From contig FLTS01000001.1 of assembly GCA_900078405.1 (NCBI GenBank), positions 1,388,626 to 1,452,625 of the forward strand: a stretch of DNA of 64,000 bases, given 5' to 3'. Positions 56,056 to 64,000 of the stretch are shown one piece after another (position 1 is the stretch's first letter; the number at the start of each line of letters is the position of its first letter). The stretch comes from an uncultured Stenotrophomonas sp. Lineage in GTDB: Bacteria; Pseudomonadota; Gammaproteobacteria; Xanthomonadales; Xanthomonadaceae. The notes beneath the pieces are model-generated. The model did not search any database. It saw only the letters and a list, made by a program, of their open reading frames with translations, and was not told where the DNA came from. A program made the position numbers and the translations under genes.

Positions 56056-56095
56056 CATGCCGCGGGCGGAGGCCTTGCAGCCGGACAACAGGCAA

Positions 56096-56123
56096 AGAAA
56101 AAGCCCTGAATAATCAGGGCTTT
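56096..56123 (-). terminator. Terminator of tRNA-Cys
   Basis: The stem AAAGCCCTGA / TCAGGGCTTT ends in CTTTTTCTTTG on the minus strand, 3 nt after the tRNA 3' end. Confidence 0.85.
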
Positions 56124-56126
56124 GAA

Positions 56127-56200
56127 TGGAGGCCTGGGTCGGAATCGAACCGGCGTACGCGGATTTGCAATCCGCTGCATAACCACTCTGCTACCAGGCC
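56127..56200 (-). tRNA. tRNA-Cys (anticodon GCA)
   Basis: This is a 74-nt cloverleaf with acceptor GGCCTGG / CCAGGCC, the T73 discriminator typical of tRNA-Cys, anticodon loop TTGCAAA (GCA) and encoded CCA. Confidence 0.96.
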
Positions 56201-56244
56201 ATCAACTGTTTCGATCATGGCGACGAGTGTATCGCCCTGATATG

Positions 56245-56267
56245 AAAAAACCCCGCTGCCGGGGTTC
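56245..56267 (-). terminator. Terminator after tRNA-Gly (copy 1)
   Basis: The stem AACCCCGGC / GCGGGGTT (with a small loop) ends in a run of six T residues on the minus strand, 10 nt after the tRNA. It separates tRNA-Gly from tRNA-Cys, though read-through is possible. Confidence 0.75.
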
Positions 56268-56277
56268 TTTCGAAATT

Positions 56278-56353
<76 letters not shown>

Positions 56354-56455
56354 TTGGGGAGCCGTGCATTCTACAGGTCAACCGTACAATGCGCCAGCCT
56401 TTACAACGATTCCCTTCGGACCAGACTGCGGATCGACCGCGGCATCGTTCGACAT

Positions 56456-56531
<76 letters not shown>

Positions 56532-56543
56532 TTGGGAGGCGAA

Positions 56544-56571
56544 ATTCTACATGCAATCGCCTACCTGTCAA
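56544..56571 (-). promoter_or_regulatory. Sigma70 promoter of the tRNA-Gly genes
   Basis: The minus strand shows a perfect TTGACA (56566-56571), a 16-nt spacer and TAGAAT (56544-56549), ending 13 nt before tRNA-Gly copy 2, in the 50-nt gap after pgsA. Confidence 0.68.
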
Positions 56572-56581
56572 CACGCTGTTT

Positions 56582-57196
56582 TCACTTTTTCCGCGACTGC
56601 GCGCGCGCGGCGATTTCATCCTCGCGCAGGCTTGGCCACGCCGCATGCAGGTACTGCACGCCCGACACCAGGGTCAGCACCGCGGCGATCGCCAGCATCC
56701 AGTCGCCGACGTGGAAAATCGGCCCACCCATCCAGATTTCGGCCACCGATGTGTTGGGCGAAACCGAATACAGCAGGCACAGCAGCGCGACCATCTGCGC
56801 GGTGGTCTTGACCTTGCCGATCATCGCCACCCGCACCTTGGCACGCTGGCCGATCTCGGCCATCCACTCGCGCAGCGCCGATACCGCAATCTCGCGGCCG
56901 ACGATGACCGCCGCCCAGAACGCCATCCACGGCGTCGGGTGGCCCTGCACGATCAGGAACAGCGCCACCGCCACCATCAGCTTGTCGGCCACCGGGTCGA
57001 GGAAGGCGCCGAACGCCGAGTGCAGTTCGTAGCGGCGCGCCACCCAGCCATCGAGCCAGTCGGTGATCGCGGCCAGGCCGAAGATCGCCGCGGAAGCGAA
57101 GTTCGTCCACTTGTAGGGGAGATAGAACACCAGCACCAACACCGGGATCATCACGATCCGCAGCAGGGTCAGCCAGGTGGGGATGGTCAACTTCAT
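56582..57196 (-). CDS. pgsA: CDP-diacylglycerol--glycerol-3-phosphate 3-phosphatidyltransferase
   Basis: PgsA (204 aa) makes phosphatidylglycerol phosphate for phosphatidylglycerol and cardiolipin. The CDP-alcohol phosphotransferase motif is seen in DWLDGWVARRYELHSAFG followed by AFLDPVADKLM (D-x2-D-G-x2-A-R ... G-x3-D-x3-D). Four or five membrane segments are present. The start MKLTIPTWLTLLRI at 57196 is typical; the longer frame upstream overlaps uvrC. It is 4 nt downstream of uvrC, the usual uvrC-pgsA pairing. Confidence 0.96.
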   Translation of the reverse strand: MKLTIPTWLTLLRIVMIPVLVLVFYLPYKWTNFASAAIFGLAAITDWLDGWVARRYELHSAFGAFLDPVADKLMVAVALFLIVQGHPTPWMAFWAAVIVGREIAVSALREWMAEIGQRAKVRVAMIGKVKTTAQMVALLCLLYSVSPNTSVAEIWMGGPIFHVGDWMLAIAAVLTLVSGVQYLHAAWPSLREDEIAARAQSRKK

Positions 57197-57200
57197 TGCG

Positions 57201-59051
57201 TCACTGCTCCGCTGCCGGATCCGGTACCGACAGTCCATGAAGGTTAGCGTAGATGCGCGCGGCCAGCGCCGCGTTGATGCCTTCCACGCGTGCGATCTCG
57301 GCCTCGCCAGCGGCCTTGAGCCCGGCCATGCCGCCGAAATGCTTGAGCAGGCTGGCACGGCGCTTCGGGCCGATGCCCTCGATGTCTTCCAGCTTGCTGG
57401 TCATGCGCGCCTTCTGCCGGCGCCCGCGGTGGCCGGTGATGGCGAAGCGGTGCGCCTCGTCGCGCACCTGCTGGATGAACTGCAGGGCCGGCGACGCTGC
57501 CCCCGGGCGCAGCTCGCGGCCATCCGGCAGCACCAGTGCCTCATGGCCGGCGCGGCGCTCCACGCCCTTGGCCACGCCAACCAGCAGCACGCCTTCGACA
57601 CCAAGGTCGGCCAGCGCCGCCTGTGCCTGCGCAAGCTGGCCGGCGCCGCCGTCAATCAGCAACACGTCCGGTAGCACACCCTGCTCTTCCACCGCGCGAC
57701 GGAAGCGGCGGTCGATGGCCTGGTGCATGGCCGCGTAGTCATCGCCCGGCTCGATGCCGCTGATGTTGTAGCGGCGGTACTGCGCGCGCACCGGGCCGGC
57801 GGCGTCGAACACCACGCACGAGGCCACCGTCGCCTCACCCATCGTGTGGCTGATGTCGAAGCACTCCACGCGCTTGACCGGCTCGCCCAGCCCCAGCATT
57901 TCACGCAGCGCCTCGCTGCGCGCATGCTGCGCGCCACGGCTGTCCAATTCCGCGACCAGGGTGACCTGCGCATTGCGCGCGGCCAGCTCGACGTAGCCGG
58001 CGCGCTCGCCGCGCACGCTCCACTTCAGCGCGACCTTGCGCTCGGCCGCCGCGCCCAGCGCCGCCTCGATCATCTCCGCCTCGGGGATTTCGCGGTCCAG
58101 CAGCACTTCCGGCGGCGGCGCGTGTTCGACGTAGTACTGCGAGACGAACGCAGCCAGCACTTCGGCGGCGCTGTCCTCGCCATTGGTGCGTGGGAAGAAC
58201 GCGCGGGTGCCGAGGTTGCGGCCGTCGCGGAACGCCAACAGCAGCACGCAGGCGCTGGCGCCCTGCATCGCGCAGGCCAGCACGTCGAGGTCGGCGGCGC
58301 GGCCATCCACGTACTGCCGGTTCTGCATGCTGCGCAGCGAGGCGATGAGGTCGCGCAGGCGCGCGGCGCGCTCGAATTCCAGCGCATCGCTGGCCTGCTG
58401 CATCGCCTGCACCAGCTCGTCGGCCAGCTGGTCGCTCCTGCCTTCGAGGAACAACGCCGCGCGCCGCACCGATTCGTCGTAGTCGTCCTGCGCCACCAGC
58501 CCCACGCACGGCGCGCTGCAGCGGCCGATCTGGTATTGCAGGCATGGCCGCGAGCGGTTGCGGAACACGCTGTCCTCGCAGCTGCGCAGCTTGAACAGCT
58601 TGTGCATCAGGTTGAGCGTCTCGCGCACCGCGCCGACGCCCGGATATGGACCGTAATAACCGCCCGGGACCGAGCGCGGGCCACGGTGCAGGGCAATGCG
58701 CGGCCATTGCTCGCGGGTCAGCAGCACTTGCGGGTAGGTCTTGTCGTCGCGCAGGGAGACGTTGTAACGCGGGGCCAGCGACTTGATCAGCTGGTTTTCC
58801 AGCAGCAGCGCCTCGGCCTCGGTGCGGGTGACGGTCACGTCCATCCGCGCCACCTGCGCCAGCATCAGCATGATCCGCCGGGTCTTGGGCGAGCCATTGA
58901 AATAGCTGCCGACGCGGTTGCGCAGCGCGCGCGCCTTGCCGACGTACAGCAGCGTGTCGTCGGCCGCGTACATGCGGTAGACGCCCGGCGCGGTACTCAG
59001 CGCCGCCGCGAATGCCTTGCCATCGAAGCCGCTGGTTGCCTTGCCGCTCAT
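57201..59051 (-). CDS. uvrC: Excinuclease ABC subunit C
   Basis: UvrC (616 aa) makes the dual incisions in nucleotide excision repair. The N-terminal GIY-YIG domain reads PGVYRMYAADDTLLYVGKAR; a UVR motif region follows (about 200-240), then the RNase H-like domain (CFDISHTMGEATVASCVV, DVLLIDGGAGQL) and a C-terminal helix-hairpin-helix (LEDIEGIGPKRRASLLKHF). The start overlaps the stop of the upstream NHL protein gene (ATGA). Confidence 0.97.
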   Translation of the reverse strand: MSGKATSGFDGKAFAAALSTAPGVYRMYAADDTLLYVGKARALRNRVGSYFNGSPKTRRIMLMLAQVARMDVTVTRTEAEALLLENQLIKSLAPRYNVSLRDDKTYPQVLLTREQWPRIALHRGPRSVPGGYYGPYPGVGAVRETLNLMHKLFKLRSCEDSVFRNRSRPCLQYQIGRCSAPCVGLVAQDDYDESVRRAALFLEGRSDQLADELVQAMQQASDALEFERAARLRDLIASLRSMQNRQYVDGRAADLDVLACAMQGASACVLLLAFRDGRNLGTRAFFPRTNGEDSAAEVLAAFVSQYYVEHAPPPEVLLDREIPEAEMIEAALGAAAERKVALKWSVRGERAGYVELAARNAQVTLVAELDSRGAQHARSEALREMLGLGEPVKRVECFDISHTMGEATVASCVVFDAAGPVRAQYRRYNISGIEPGDDYAAMHQAIDRRFRRAVEEQGVLPDVLLIDGGAGQLAQAQAALADLGVEGVLLVGVAKGVERRAGHEALVLPDGRELRPGAASPALQFIQQVRDEAHRFAITGHRGRRQKARMTSKLEDIEGIGPKRRASLLKHFGGMAGLKAAGEAEIARVEGINAALAARIYANLHGLSVPDPAAEQ

Positions 59052-60463
59052 TCCTCGATCGGCACGTTGCTCAATTCACCGCTGACCGGGTCGAAACGCA
59101 GGATGGCGTGGGCGTCGCTTTCGGCGATCCACACCGCGCCAGCGGCCACCGCCAGCGCCGCCGGGCCATGCAGGCGCCGCGGCAGGTTGACGGTGGTCAG
59201 GTCGCCGCCGCCCAGGCGCAGCGTGCGCAAGCAGCCGTTGCCGGCGTCGGCGATCCACAGCAGCGGCGATTCGCTGCCCATCGCGATCGCCTGCGGGTAT
59301 TGCAGGTGGGCCTGCGCGCGTGCGCCGTCGGTACTGCCGAATTCCCACGGGCCCTGCCCGACCAGCGTCTGCACCACGTCGCCGCGCAATTGCACCGAAC
59401 GGATCGCAGAACCCAATGCATCGCAGACGTACAGTACCTGCTGCACCGCCACCAGCCCGCAAGGCTGCGCCAATGCGGCAAGGTGGCCGCCGCCGTCGCG
59501 CACTTCCATCGCCCCCGCGCCCACCCGCCAGCGCAGCGCGCGCAGGCCGAGGTCGTAGCTCCAGATGCGGTTGTCGCCGGCCATCGCGATGTACAGCTGG
59601 TTGTCGGCGATGGCGATGTCCTGCGGATGGTTCAGCGGGCTGTCCCACGGCTGCGCCAGCACCCCCGCCACCGGCTCGCCGGCGCGGCCGTTGCCGCACA
59701 GGGTCTCGACCTGTCCGCTGGGCAGGTGGATGCGCCGCAGCGCGTGGTTGCCGGTGTCGGCGACATACAGCGTCTCGCGCTCCAGCACCATGCCGTGCGG
59801 GCGGTTGAACGCGGCTTCGCCGGCCGGGCCGTTGACCAGATCGGCACTGCCGACGCCGAACTGGCGCAGCACACGGCCGGAATGGGTGCATTCGAGGATG
59901 CGGTGGTGGCCGGTGTCGGCGACATAGAGGCGGTCGGCGCTGGCCACCAGCCCGGCCGGGAAGCGCAGCGGCAGGCGTGGCTCCGGGCTGGTTTCCCGAT
60001 TGCCGCGCAGGTCTTCGTCCAGCGGCGGTGAAAGCCCTTCGCACAGGGCATTCAGGGCCCGCTCCAGGTCGCCGGCAGCACCCACCAGGCGTTCGCGCTC
60101 CTGTCCCTGCGCATCGAGCAGCAGCAGCGTCGGCCACGCTTCGACACCGAAGGAACGCCAGGCCTCCCACTGCGCGTCCAGCAGGATCGGCGCGGTGATG
60201 CCATGCCGGCGCAGCAGCTTCAGTGCCGGCTGCGGTTCACGCTCGAAATCGAAGCGCGGCACTTGCGCCACCAGCAGCTGCAGCCGCCCGGGATTGCGCG
60301 CCTGCCATTGCGCCACGTCGGCCAACCGCTGCATGCACCAGACCGATGCGCCGTTGACGAAGGCCAGTACCAGCGGGCGCCCGGCATGGTCCCGCAGCGT
60401 GGACGGCGCCGCGTTGAGCCAGATGCCGGACCGGGGGAGTTCCATCGTGCTCTGAGCATTCAT
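59048..60463 (-). CDS. Thioredoxin-like / NHL-repeat protein (NHLRC2-like)
   Basis: This 471-aa protein has an N-terminal thioredoxin-like domain (about 20-150: GRPLVLAFVNGASVWCMQRL, cis-Pro region EAWPTLLLLD) and a C-terminal beta-propeller of NHL repeats (GLVASADRLYVADTGHHRI, GMVLERETLYVADTGNHAL, AIAMGSESPLLWIADAGNG). The layout matches NHLRC2-type proteins. The usual active-site CxxC is reduced to one cysteine (WCMQ), so dithiol redox chemistry is unlikely. No signal peptide is seen. ATGA overlaps with both ptp and uvrC place it in that operon. Confidence 0.88.
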   Translation of the reverse strand: MNAQSTMELPRSGIWLNAAPSTLRDHAGRPLVLAFVNGASVWCMQRLADVAQWQARNPGRLQLLVAQVPRFDFEREPQPALKLLRRHGITAPILLDAQWEAWRSFGVEAWPTLLLLDAQGQERERLVGAAGDLERALNALCEGLSPPLDEDLRGNRETSPEPRLPLRFPAGLVASADRLYVADTGHHRILECTHSGRVLRQFGVGSADLVNGPAGEAAFNRPHGMVLERETLYVADTGNHALRRIHLPSGQVETLCGNGRAGEPVAGVLAQPWDSPLNHPQDIAIADNQLYIAMAGDNRIWSYDLGLRALRWRVGAGAMEVRDGGGHLAALAQPCGLVAVQQVLYVCDALGSAIRSVQLRGDVVQTLVGQGPWEFGSTDGARAQAHLQYPQAIAMGSESPLLWIADAGNGCLRTLRLGGGDLTTVNLPRRLHGPAALAVAAGAVWIAESDAHAILRFDPVSGELSNVPIEE

Positions 60464-60948
60464 GGGCCGATTATGCCGGACTCGACCGCATCCGCCAGAC
60501 GTCGCACCGTGGCCTGCGCCGCGGCGTCCAGCAGGGCCCAACTGTGCTCGAAGTCGGCCTCGTCGCCGTACCAGGGATCGGGCACCTCGCTGGCGTCGGC
60601 AACGCCGGCCCACGGCAGCCACAGCACGGCCCGGTCGCGGGTGTCCGGCGGCGCCAGCACCCGCGCGTCGTCCAGGTTGCGGGCATCCGCGCACAGGATG
60701 CGGTCGAAATGCCGGAAATCCTTGTGCTGCAACGGTCGCGCGCGCAAGCCGGCGATGTCCACGCCGTGGCGGGCGGCGCAGGCGATGGCACGCGGGTCCG
60801 GCGCCTGCCCGTGGTGCCAACCCGAGGTGCCGGCCGAATCCACCTCGATCTGTCCGGCCAGAGGCGATACCGCCAGCCGTGCCCGCAATGCGCCCTCGCC
60901 CATCGGCGAGCGGCAGATGTTGCCCAGGCAGATCACCAGCAGCTTCAA
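60460..60948 (-). CDS. Low-molecular-weight protein tyrosine phosphatase
   Basis: The 162-aa enzyme has the P-loop CLGNICRSP (C-x5-R-S) right at the N-terminus and the general-acid Asp in [11 protein letters not shown]. It would dephosphorylate tyrosine-phosphorylated proteins, possibly linked to polysaccharide control. The start is taken as TTG at 60948, because it gives [10 protein letters not shown], the normal length, and a 4-nt TTGA overlap with the kdsB stop. No ATG is suitably placed. Confidence 0.92.
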   Translation of the reverse strand: MKLLVICLGNICRSPMGEGALRARLAVSPLAGQIEVDSAGTSGWHHGQAPDPRAIACAARHGVDIAGLRARPLQHKDFRHFDRILCADARNLDDARVLAPPDTRDRAVLWLPWAGVADASEVPDPWYGDEADFEHSWALLDAAAQATVRRLADAVESGIIGP

Positions 60949-61718
60949 GCCGTGGCCCTCATCAGCGCCTCGGCGCGGGCCAGATCTTCCGGCGTGTCGA
61001 TGCCCGGCGGGAACGGCTCCGGCGACAGCGATACCGCGATGCGGAAGCCCGCCTCCAGCACGCGCAGCTGTTCCAGCGACTCGACCTGCTCCAGGGTGCC
61101 CGGCGGCATCGCCGCGAAACGCTGCAGGAACCCGGCGCGGTAGCCGTAGATGCCGATGTGGCGCAGCCACTGCCCCGGTGGCAGCACGTCGCGCGACCGG
61201 GCGAAGGCGTCGCGGTGCCACGGGATCGGTGCACGGCTGAAATACAGCGCGTCGCCCTGCGCATTGCGCACCAGCTTGACCACGTTGGGGTCGAACAGGG
61301 TCGGCGCATCCTCGACAGGCGTGGCCAGCGTCGCCATCGGCGCGCCGCTGGCGGCCAGCGTCGCCGCCACCGCGCGGATGCCGGCGGCCGGGGCGAACGG
61401 CTCGTCACCCTGCAGGTTGACCACGATGTCCTCGTCGCCCCAGCCGGCCTGCCGCGCGCACTCGGCCAGCCGGTCGGTGCCGGAGGCATGGTCGGCGCGG
61501 GTCATCGCCACGCGCACGCCATCGAGCCCTTCCAGCGCGGCGGCGATGCGGGCATCGTCGGTCGCCACCCATACCTCGCGCGCACCCGCCGCCAGCGCGC
61601 GCCGCGCCACGTGCGCCACCATCGGCACGCCCGCCAATGCGGCCAACGGCTTGCCGGGCAGGCGGGTGGAGGCATAGCGCGCCGGGATTGCCACCACGAA
61701 ATCGGGAACGTTGTTCAT
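60945..61718 (-). CDS. kdsB: 3-deoxy-manno-octulosonate cytidylyltransferase
   Basis: KdsB (257 aa) activates Kdo as CMP-Kdo for lipopolysaccharide inner core synthesis. Motifs: [36 protein letters not shown] and [12 protein letters not shown]. It lies downstream of lpxK on the same strand, but a 319-nt repeat-rich gap separates them. Confidence 0.97.
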   Translation of the reverse strand: MNNVPDFVVAIPARYASTRLPGKPLAALAGVPMVAHVARRALAAGAREVWVATDDARIAAALEGLDGVRVAMTRADHASGTDRLAECARQAGWGDEDIVVNLQGDEPFAPAAGIRAVAATLAASGAPMATLATPVEDAPTLFDPNVVKLVRNAQGDALYFSRAPIPWHRDAFARSRDVLPPGQWLRHIGIYGYRAGFLQRFAAMPPGTLEQVESLEQLRVLEAGFRIAVSLSPEPFPPGIDTPEDLARAEALMRATA

Positions 61719-62037
61719 GACACTCCTCGCCCGTTCCGGGCTGAATTCGATGGCCCCTTTCCCTCCGGGAGAGGGGTGGGAAGAGGGTACGAGGCGAAGC
61801 CGCGCCGCAGGGGATTATCGGGAGCGCGATGATGAACGCGTCGCCACGCGCCCGGGCGGAAAACAATCAGGACACCGCTTTTTGGACAAAATGGCGCATG
61901 AAATTTCACTCGTACCCTCATCTGCCCCTTCGGGGCACCTCGCTCCGCGCCCCGGCCCGGCGCAGCACGCCGGGCGTTCAGGCGTGTGCGAGCCGATAGC
62001 CCGCAAGCAACACGCCTTCACCCCGAAGGGAGAAGGA
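61719..62037. other. Repeat-rich intergenic region between kdsB and lpxK
   Basis: No gene is supported in these 319 nt. The sequence contains CCCTCCGGGAGAGGGG (61755-61770), a CCCCTTCGGGG stem (about 61926-61936), a CCCGGCGCAGCACGCCGGG stem (about 61956-61974), and the CCGAAGGGAGAAGG segment shared with 27453-27467. It is likely an accumulation of dispersed repeats rather than a promoter for kdsB alone. Confidence 0.55.
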
Positions 62038-63060
62038 TCAGATACGCGCCAGCTTGCCCAGCCGGTCCAGCAGCGCCACCCAGAACGCGGCCGGCAGTTC
62101 GGCCTGCAACGGCACCGCGTAATGCCAGTCATTGGCGAAGGCCCGGCACTTGACCGCGTCCTTCTCGGTCATCAACACCGGCAATTCGCTGCCAAAAGAC
62201 AAGTCCAATGCCTGGTAACGATGGTGGTCGGCGAAGGCATGCGGCACCACGCCGATGCCGCGCGCGCGCAGCATCCGGAAGAAGCGCTGCGGGTGGGCGA
62301 TGCCGGCCACCGCATGCACGCGCAGCCCGGCGAAGCCCTGCAGCGGCCGCTCGCGGCCACCACGCAGCGGACGCGCGACGTCGATGCGCAGCCGCATCGC
62401 CCATTCACCGAAACCCGACGCCGCCGGGGCTTCCGCGTCGTCGCTGGCCTGGCCGAGATTGACCACGCGGAAATCGCAGCCGGCTGCGCGCGCCACCGGC
62501 TCGCGCAGCGGCCCGGCCGGCATTGGCCGGCCATTGCCATAGCGGCGCTGTGCATCGACCACCTCGATCTCGATGTCGCGCGCCAGCCGGTAATGCTGCA
62601 GGCCATCGTCGCAGACCACCACGTCGCAACCGGCCGCCAGCAGTGCCTTGGCAGCGGCGACGCGGTCCTTGTCCACGCGCACCGGCACCCCGGTCTTCCA
62701 TGCGATCAGCACCGGTTCGTCGCCGCCCAGTTCCGGCGCCAGTTCCTGGGTGACCCAGCGCGCGGTGCCGGCCTCGTCGCGGCCGTAGCCACGGCTGGCC
62801 ACGCCCGGTTTCCAGCCGGCCGCGCGCAGGCGCTCGACCAGCTCGATGGTCAACGGCGTCTTGCCGGTACCGCCGGCGGTGATGTTGCCGACCACGATAA
62901 CCGGCACCGGCACCTGCCGGCTGCGCAGCCAGCCGCGCCGGTACAGACCGCGGCGCAGGCCGGTGACGGCGCCGTACAGCGGCGCCAGCAGCCGCGCGGG
63001 CAACGGTACCGGCGCGCCGTCGTACCACCACGCCGGCGTCTGTGTCCCTTTCCCTCCCAT
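62038..63060 (-). CDS. lpxK: Tetraacyldisaccharide 4'-kinase
   Basis: LpxK (340 aa) phosphorylates the 4' position of the lipid A precursor. A hydrophobic N-terminus is followed by [17 protein letters not shown] (Walker A), [19 protein letters not shown] (Walker B region) and [11 protein letters not shown]. The ATG at 63060 touches the msbA stop (TGATG); a GTG one codon earlier is an alternative. The msbA-lpxK pair is standard. Confidence 0.96.
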   Translation of the reverse strand: MGGKGTQTPAWWYDGAPVPLPARLLAPLYGAVTGLRRGLYRRGWLRSRQVPVPVIVVGNITAGGTGKTPLTIELVERLRAAGWKPGVASRGYGRDEAGTARWVTQELAPELGGDEPVLIAWKTGVPVRVDKDRVAAAKALLAAGCDVVVCDDGLQHYRLARDIEIEVVDAQRRYGNGRPMPAGPLREPVARAAGCDFRVVNLGQASDDAEAPAASGFGEWAMRLRIDVARPLRGGRERPLQGFAGLRVHAVAGIAHPQRFFRMLRARGIGVVPHAFADHHRYQALDLSFGSELPVLMTEKDAVKCRAFANDWHYAVPLQAELPAAFWVALLDRLGKLARI

Positions 63061-64000
63061 CACTCCTGCCTTTCCCGGAACTGCATGCGGTACAGGTGCT
63101 CGTACAGCCCGCCCAGCGCCAGCAGCTCCCGGTGCGTACCGCGCTCGACAATGCGCCCCTGGTCCATCACCAGCACCTGGTCGGCATGCTCGATGGTGGA
63201 CAGGCGATGGGCGATGACCAGCGTGGTGCGGTCCGGCATCAGCTTCTGCAATGCATCCTGCACCAGCCGTTCGGATTCGTTGTCCAGCGCGGCGGTGGCC
63301 TCGTCGAGGATCAGCACCGGCGCGTCCTTGAGCATCGCCCGCGCGATCGCCAGGCGCTGGCGCTGGCCGCCGGACAGGCGCCCGCCCTTGGGCCCGACCG
63401 ACGCGTCCACGCCCTGCGGCAGCTGCTCGACGAATTCACGCGCATTGGCGTTGTCGATGGCCTGTTGCAGCTGTCCCGTGCTGCGGCCCTGCAATTCGCC
63501 GTAGGCAATGTTGTCGGCGATGCTGCCGTCGAACAGCACCACCTGCTGTCCAACCAGTGCGATCTGCCGGCGCAGGTCGGCCAGCCGGTAGTCCTGCAAT
63601 GGGTGGCCGTCGAGCAGGATCTGCCCGGACTCCGGTTCGTAGAAGCGCGGGATCAGCTTGATCAGCGTGGACTTGCCGCTGCCGGAGCGGCCGACGATGG
63701 CCGTCACCGTGCCGGGGCGCGCGACGAAGCTGACGTCCTCCAGCGCCGGCTGCGCCTGCCCGGGGTAGCGCGCGGTGACGTGGCGGAACTCCAGCATGCC
63801 TTCGCTGTGCTCCAGGGTGCGGGTTCCGGCATCCCGCTCCTCCTCGGCGTCGAGCACCGCGAACAGACGCTGTGCCGAGGCGATGCCGCGCTGGGTCATG
63901 TTCTGCACGTTGGTCAGCTGCTTGAGCGCGGGGATGATCGTCATCATCGCCAACATCATCGAGACGAAATTGCCGACGGACAGGCGTCCGGCCGCCGCTT
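63060..64000 (-). CDS. msbA: Lipid A export ABC transporter MsbA (N-terminal part outside the window)
   Basis: Only the last 313 or so codons are present, running off the window end. Visible are the end of the transmembrane domain ([30 protein letters not shown]) and the full ATPase domain: Walker [15 protein letters not shown]-loop LVGQQVVLF, signature [13 protein letters not shown], Walker [14 protein letters not shown] and [13 protein letters not shown]. MsbA flips lipid A-core across the inner membrane. The stop overlaps the lpxK start. Confidence 0.96.
   Translation of the reverse strand, partial: AAAGRLSVGNFVSMMLAMMTIIPALKQLTNVQNMTQRGIASAQRLFAVLDAEEERDAGTRTLEHSEGMLEFRHVTARYPGQAQPALEDVSFVARPGTVTAIVGRSGSGKSTLIKLIPRFYEPESGQILLDGHPLQDYRLADLRRQIALVGQQVVLFDGSIADNIAYGELQGRSTGQLQQAIDNANAREFVEQLPQGVDASVGPKGGRLSGGQRQRLAIARAMLKDAPVLILDEATAALDNESERLVQDALQKLMPDRTTLVIAHRLSTIEHADQVLVMDQGRIVERGTHRELLALGGLYEHLYRMQFRERQE

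Overview
This is a GC-rich, gene-dense chromosomal window from a gammaproteobacterium of the family Xanthomonadaceae (Stenotrophomonas / Xanthomonas / Pseudoxanthomonas type). The evidence is conserved housekeeping gene order (ispH-lspA-ileS-ribF-murJ, rplU-rpmA-obgE, msbA-lpxK-kdsB-ptp, uvrC-pgsA-tRNA), a cytochrome bo3 operon, an STN-domain TonB receptor cassette, and palindromic intergenic repeats with TGTAGGAGCG ends. The genus cannot be fixed from the window. Most genes are core functions. No phage, CRISPR array, insertion sequence or integrase was seen.

Layout. 1-5.6 kb: the 5' part of radA and cyoABCD (ubiquinol oxidase), all on the minus strand. 5.8-13.9 kb: the most accessory-like block. 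A subtilisin-type autotransporter and a small lipoprotein face away from an ECF sigma factor, a FecR-type anti-sigma factor and an STN-domain TonB-dependent transducer. 14-21 kb: tRNA-Thr, isoprenoid and lipoprotein processing (ispH, lspA), ileS, ribF, murJ. 21-27 kb: rpsT, obgE, rpmA, rplU, uvrA, a thioesterase. 27-36 kb: a mixed metabolic region (M28 peptidase, nitrilase-family hydrolase, GNAT, htpX, gluQRS, phaB, phaR, an unrecognised ORF). 36-46 kb: GumN/TraB-like and DUF1684 proteins, mutL, an amidase, tsaE, a broken nnr gene, queG, xseA. 46-54 kb: an M48 protease, a sulfatase-modifying-factor-like lipoprotein, rnd, tRNA-Ala, tRNA-Phe, a lipocalin, a broken WHy/LEA14 lipoprotein gene, an acyl-CoA dehydrogenase, an HNH protein. 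54-64 kb: dxs, tRNA-Cys, two tRNA-Gly, pgsA, uvrC, a thioredoxin-like/NHL protein, a protein tyrosine phosphatase, kdsB, lpxK and the 3' part of msbA.

How genes work together. Many neighbours overlap as ATGA or TGATG (cyoABCD, ileS-ribF, uvrA-thioesterase, gumN-like-DUF1684, nnr-tsaE, uvrC-NHL-ptp-kdsB, lpxK-msbA), which points to translationally coupled operons. The tRNA genes, rpsT and rplU have sigma70-like promoters that can be read directly, two of them overlapping the stop codon of the neighbouring gene.

Most notable observations. (1) Two unrelated genes, the bifunctional NAD(P)H-hydrate repair gene and a WHy/LEA14 lipoprotein gene, are each frameshifted by a short duplication (74 and 59 nt) whose junction carries a perfect palindrome centred on GGCC; collapsing the duplication restores each reading frame. 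(2) The cell-surface-signalling sigma cassette sits divergently beside a secreted subtilase, suggesting one regulated sensing/proteolysis unit. (3) Dispersed palindromic repeats recur between genes.
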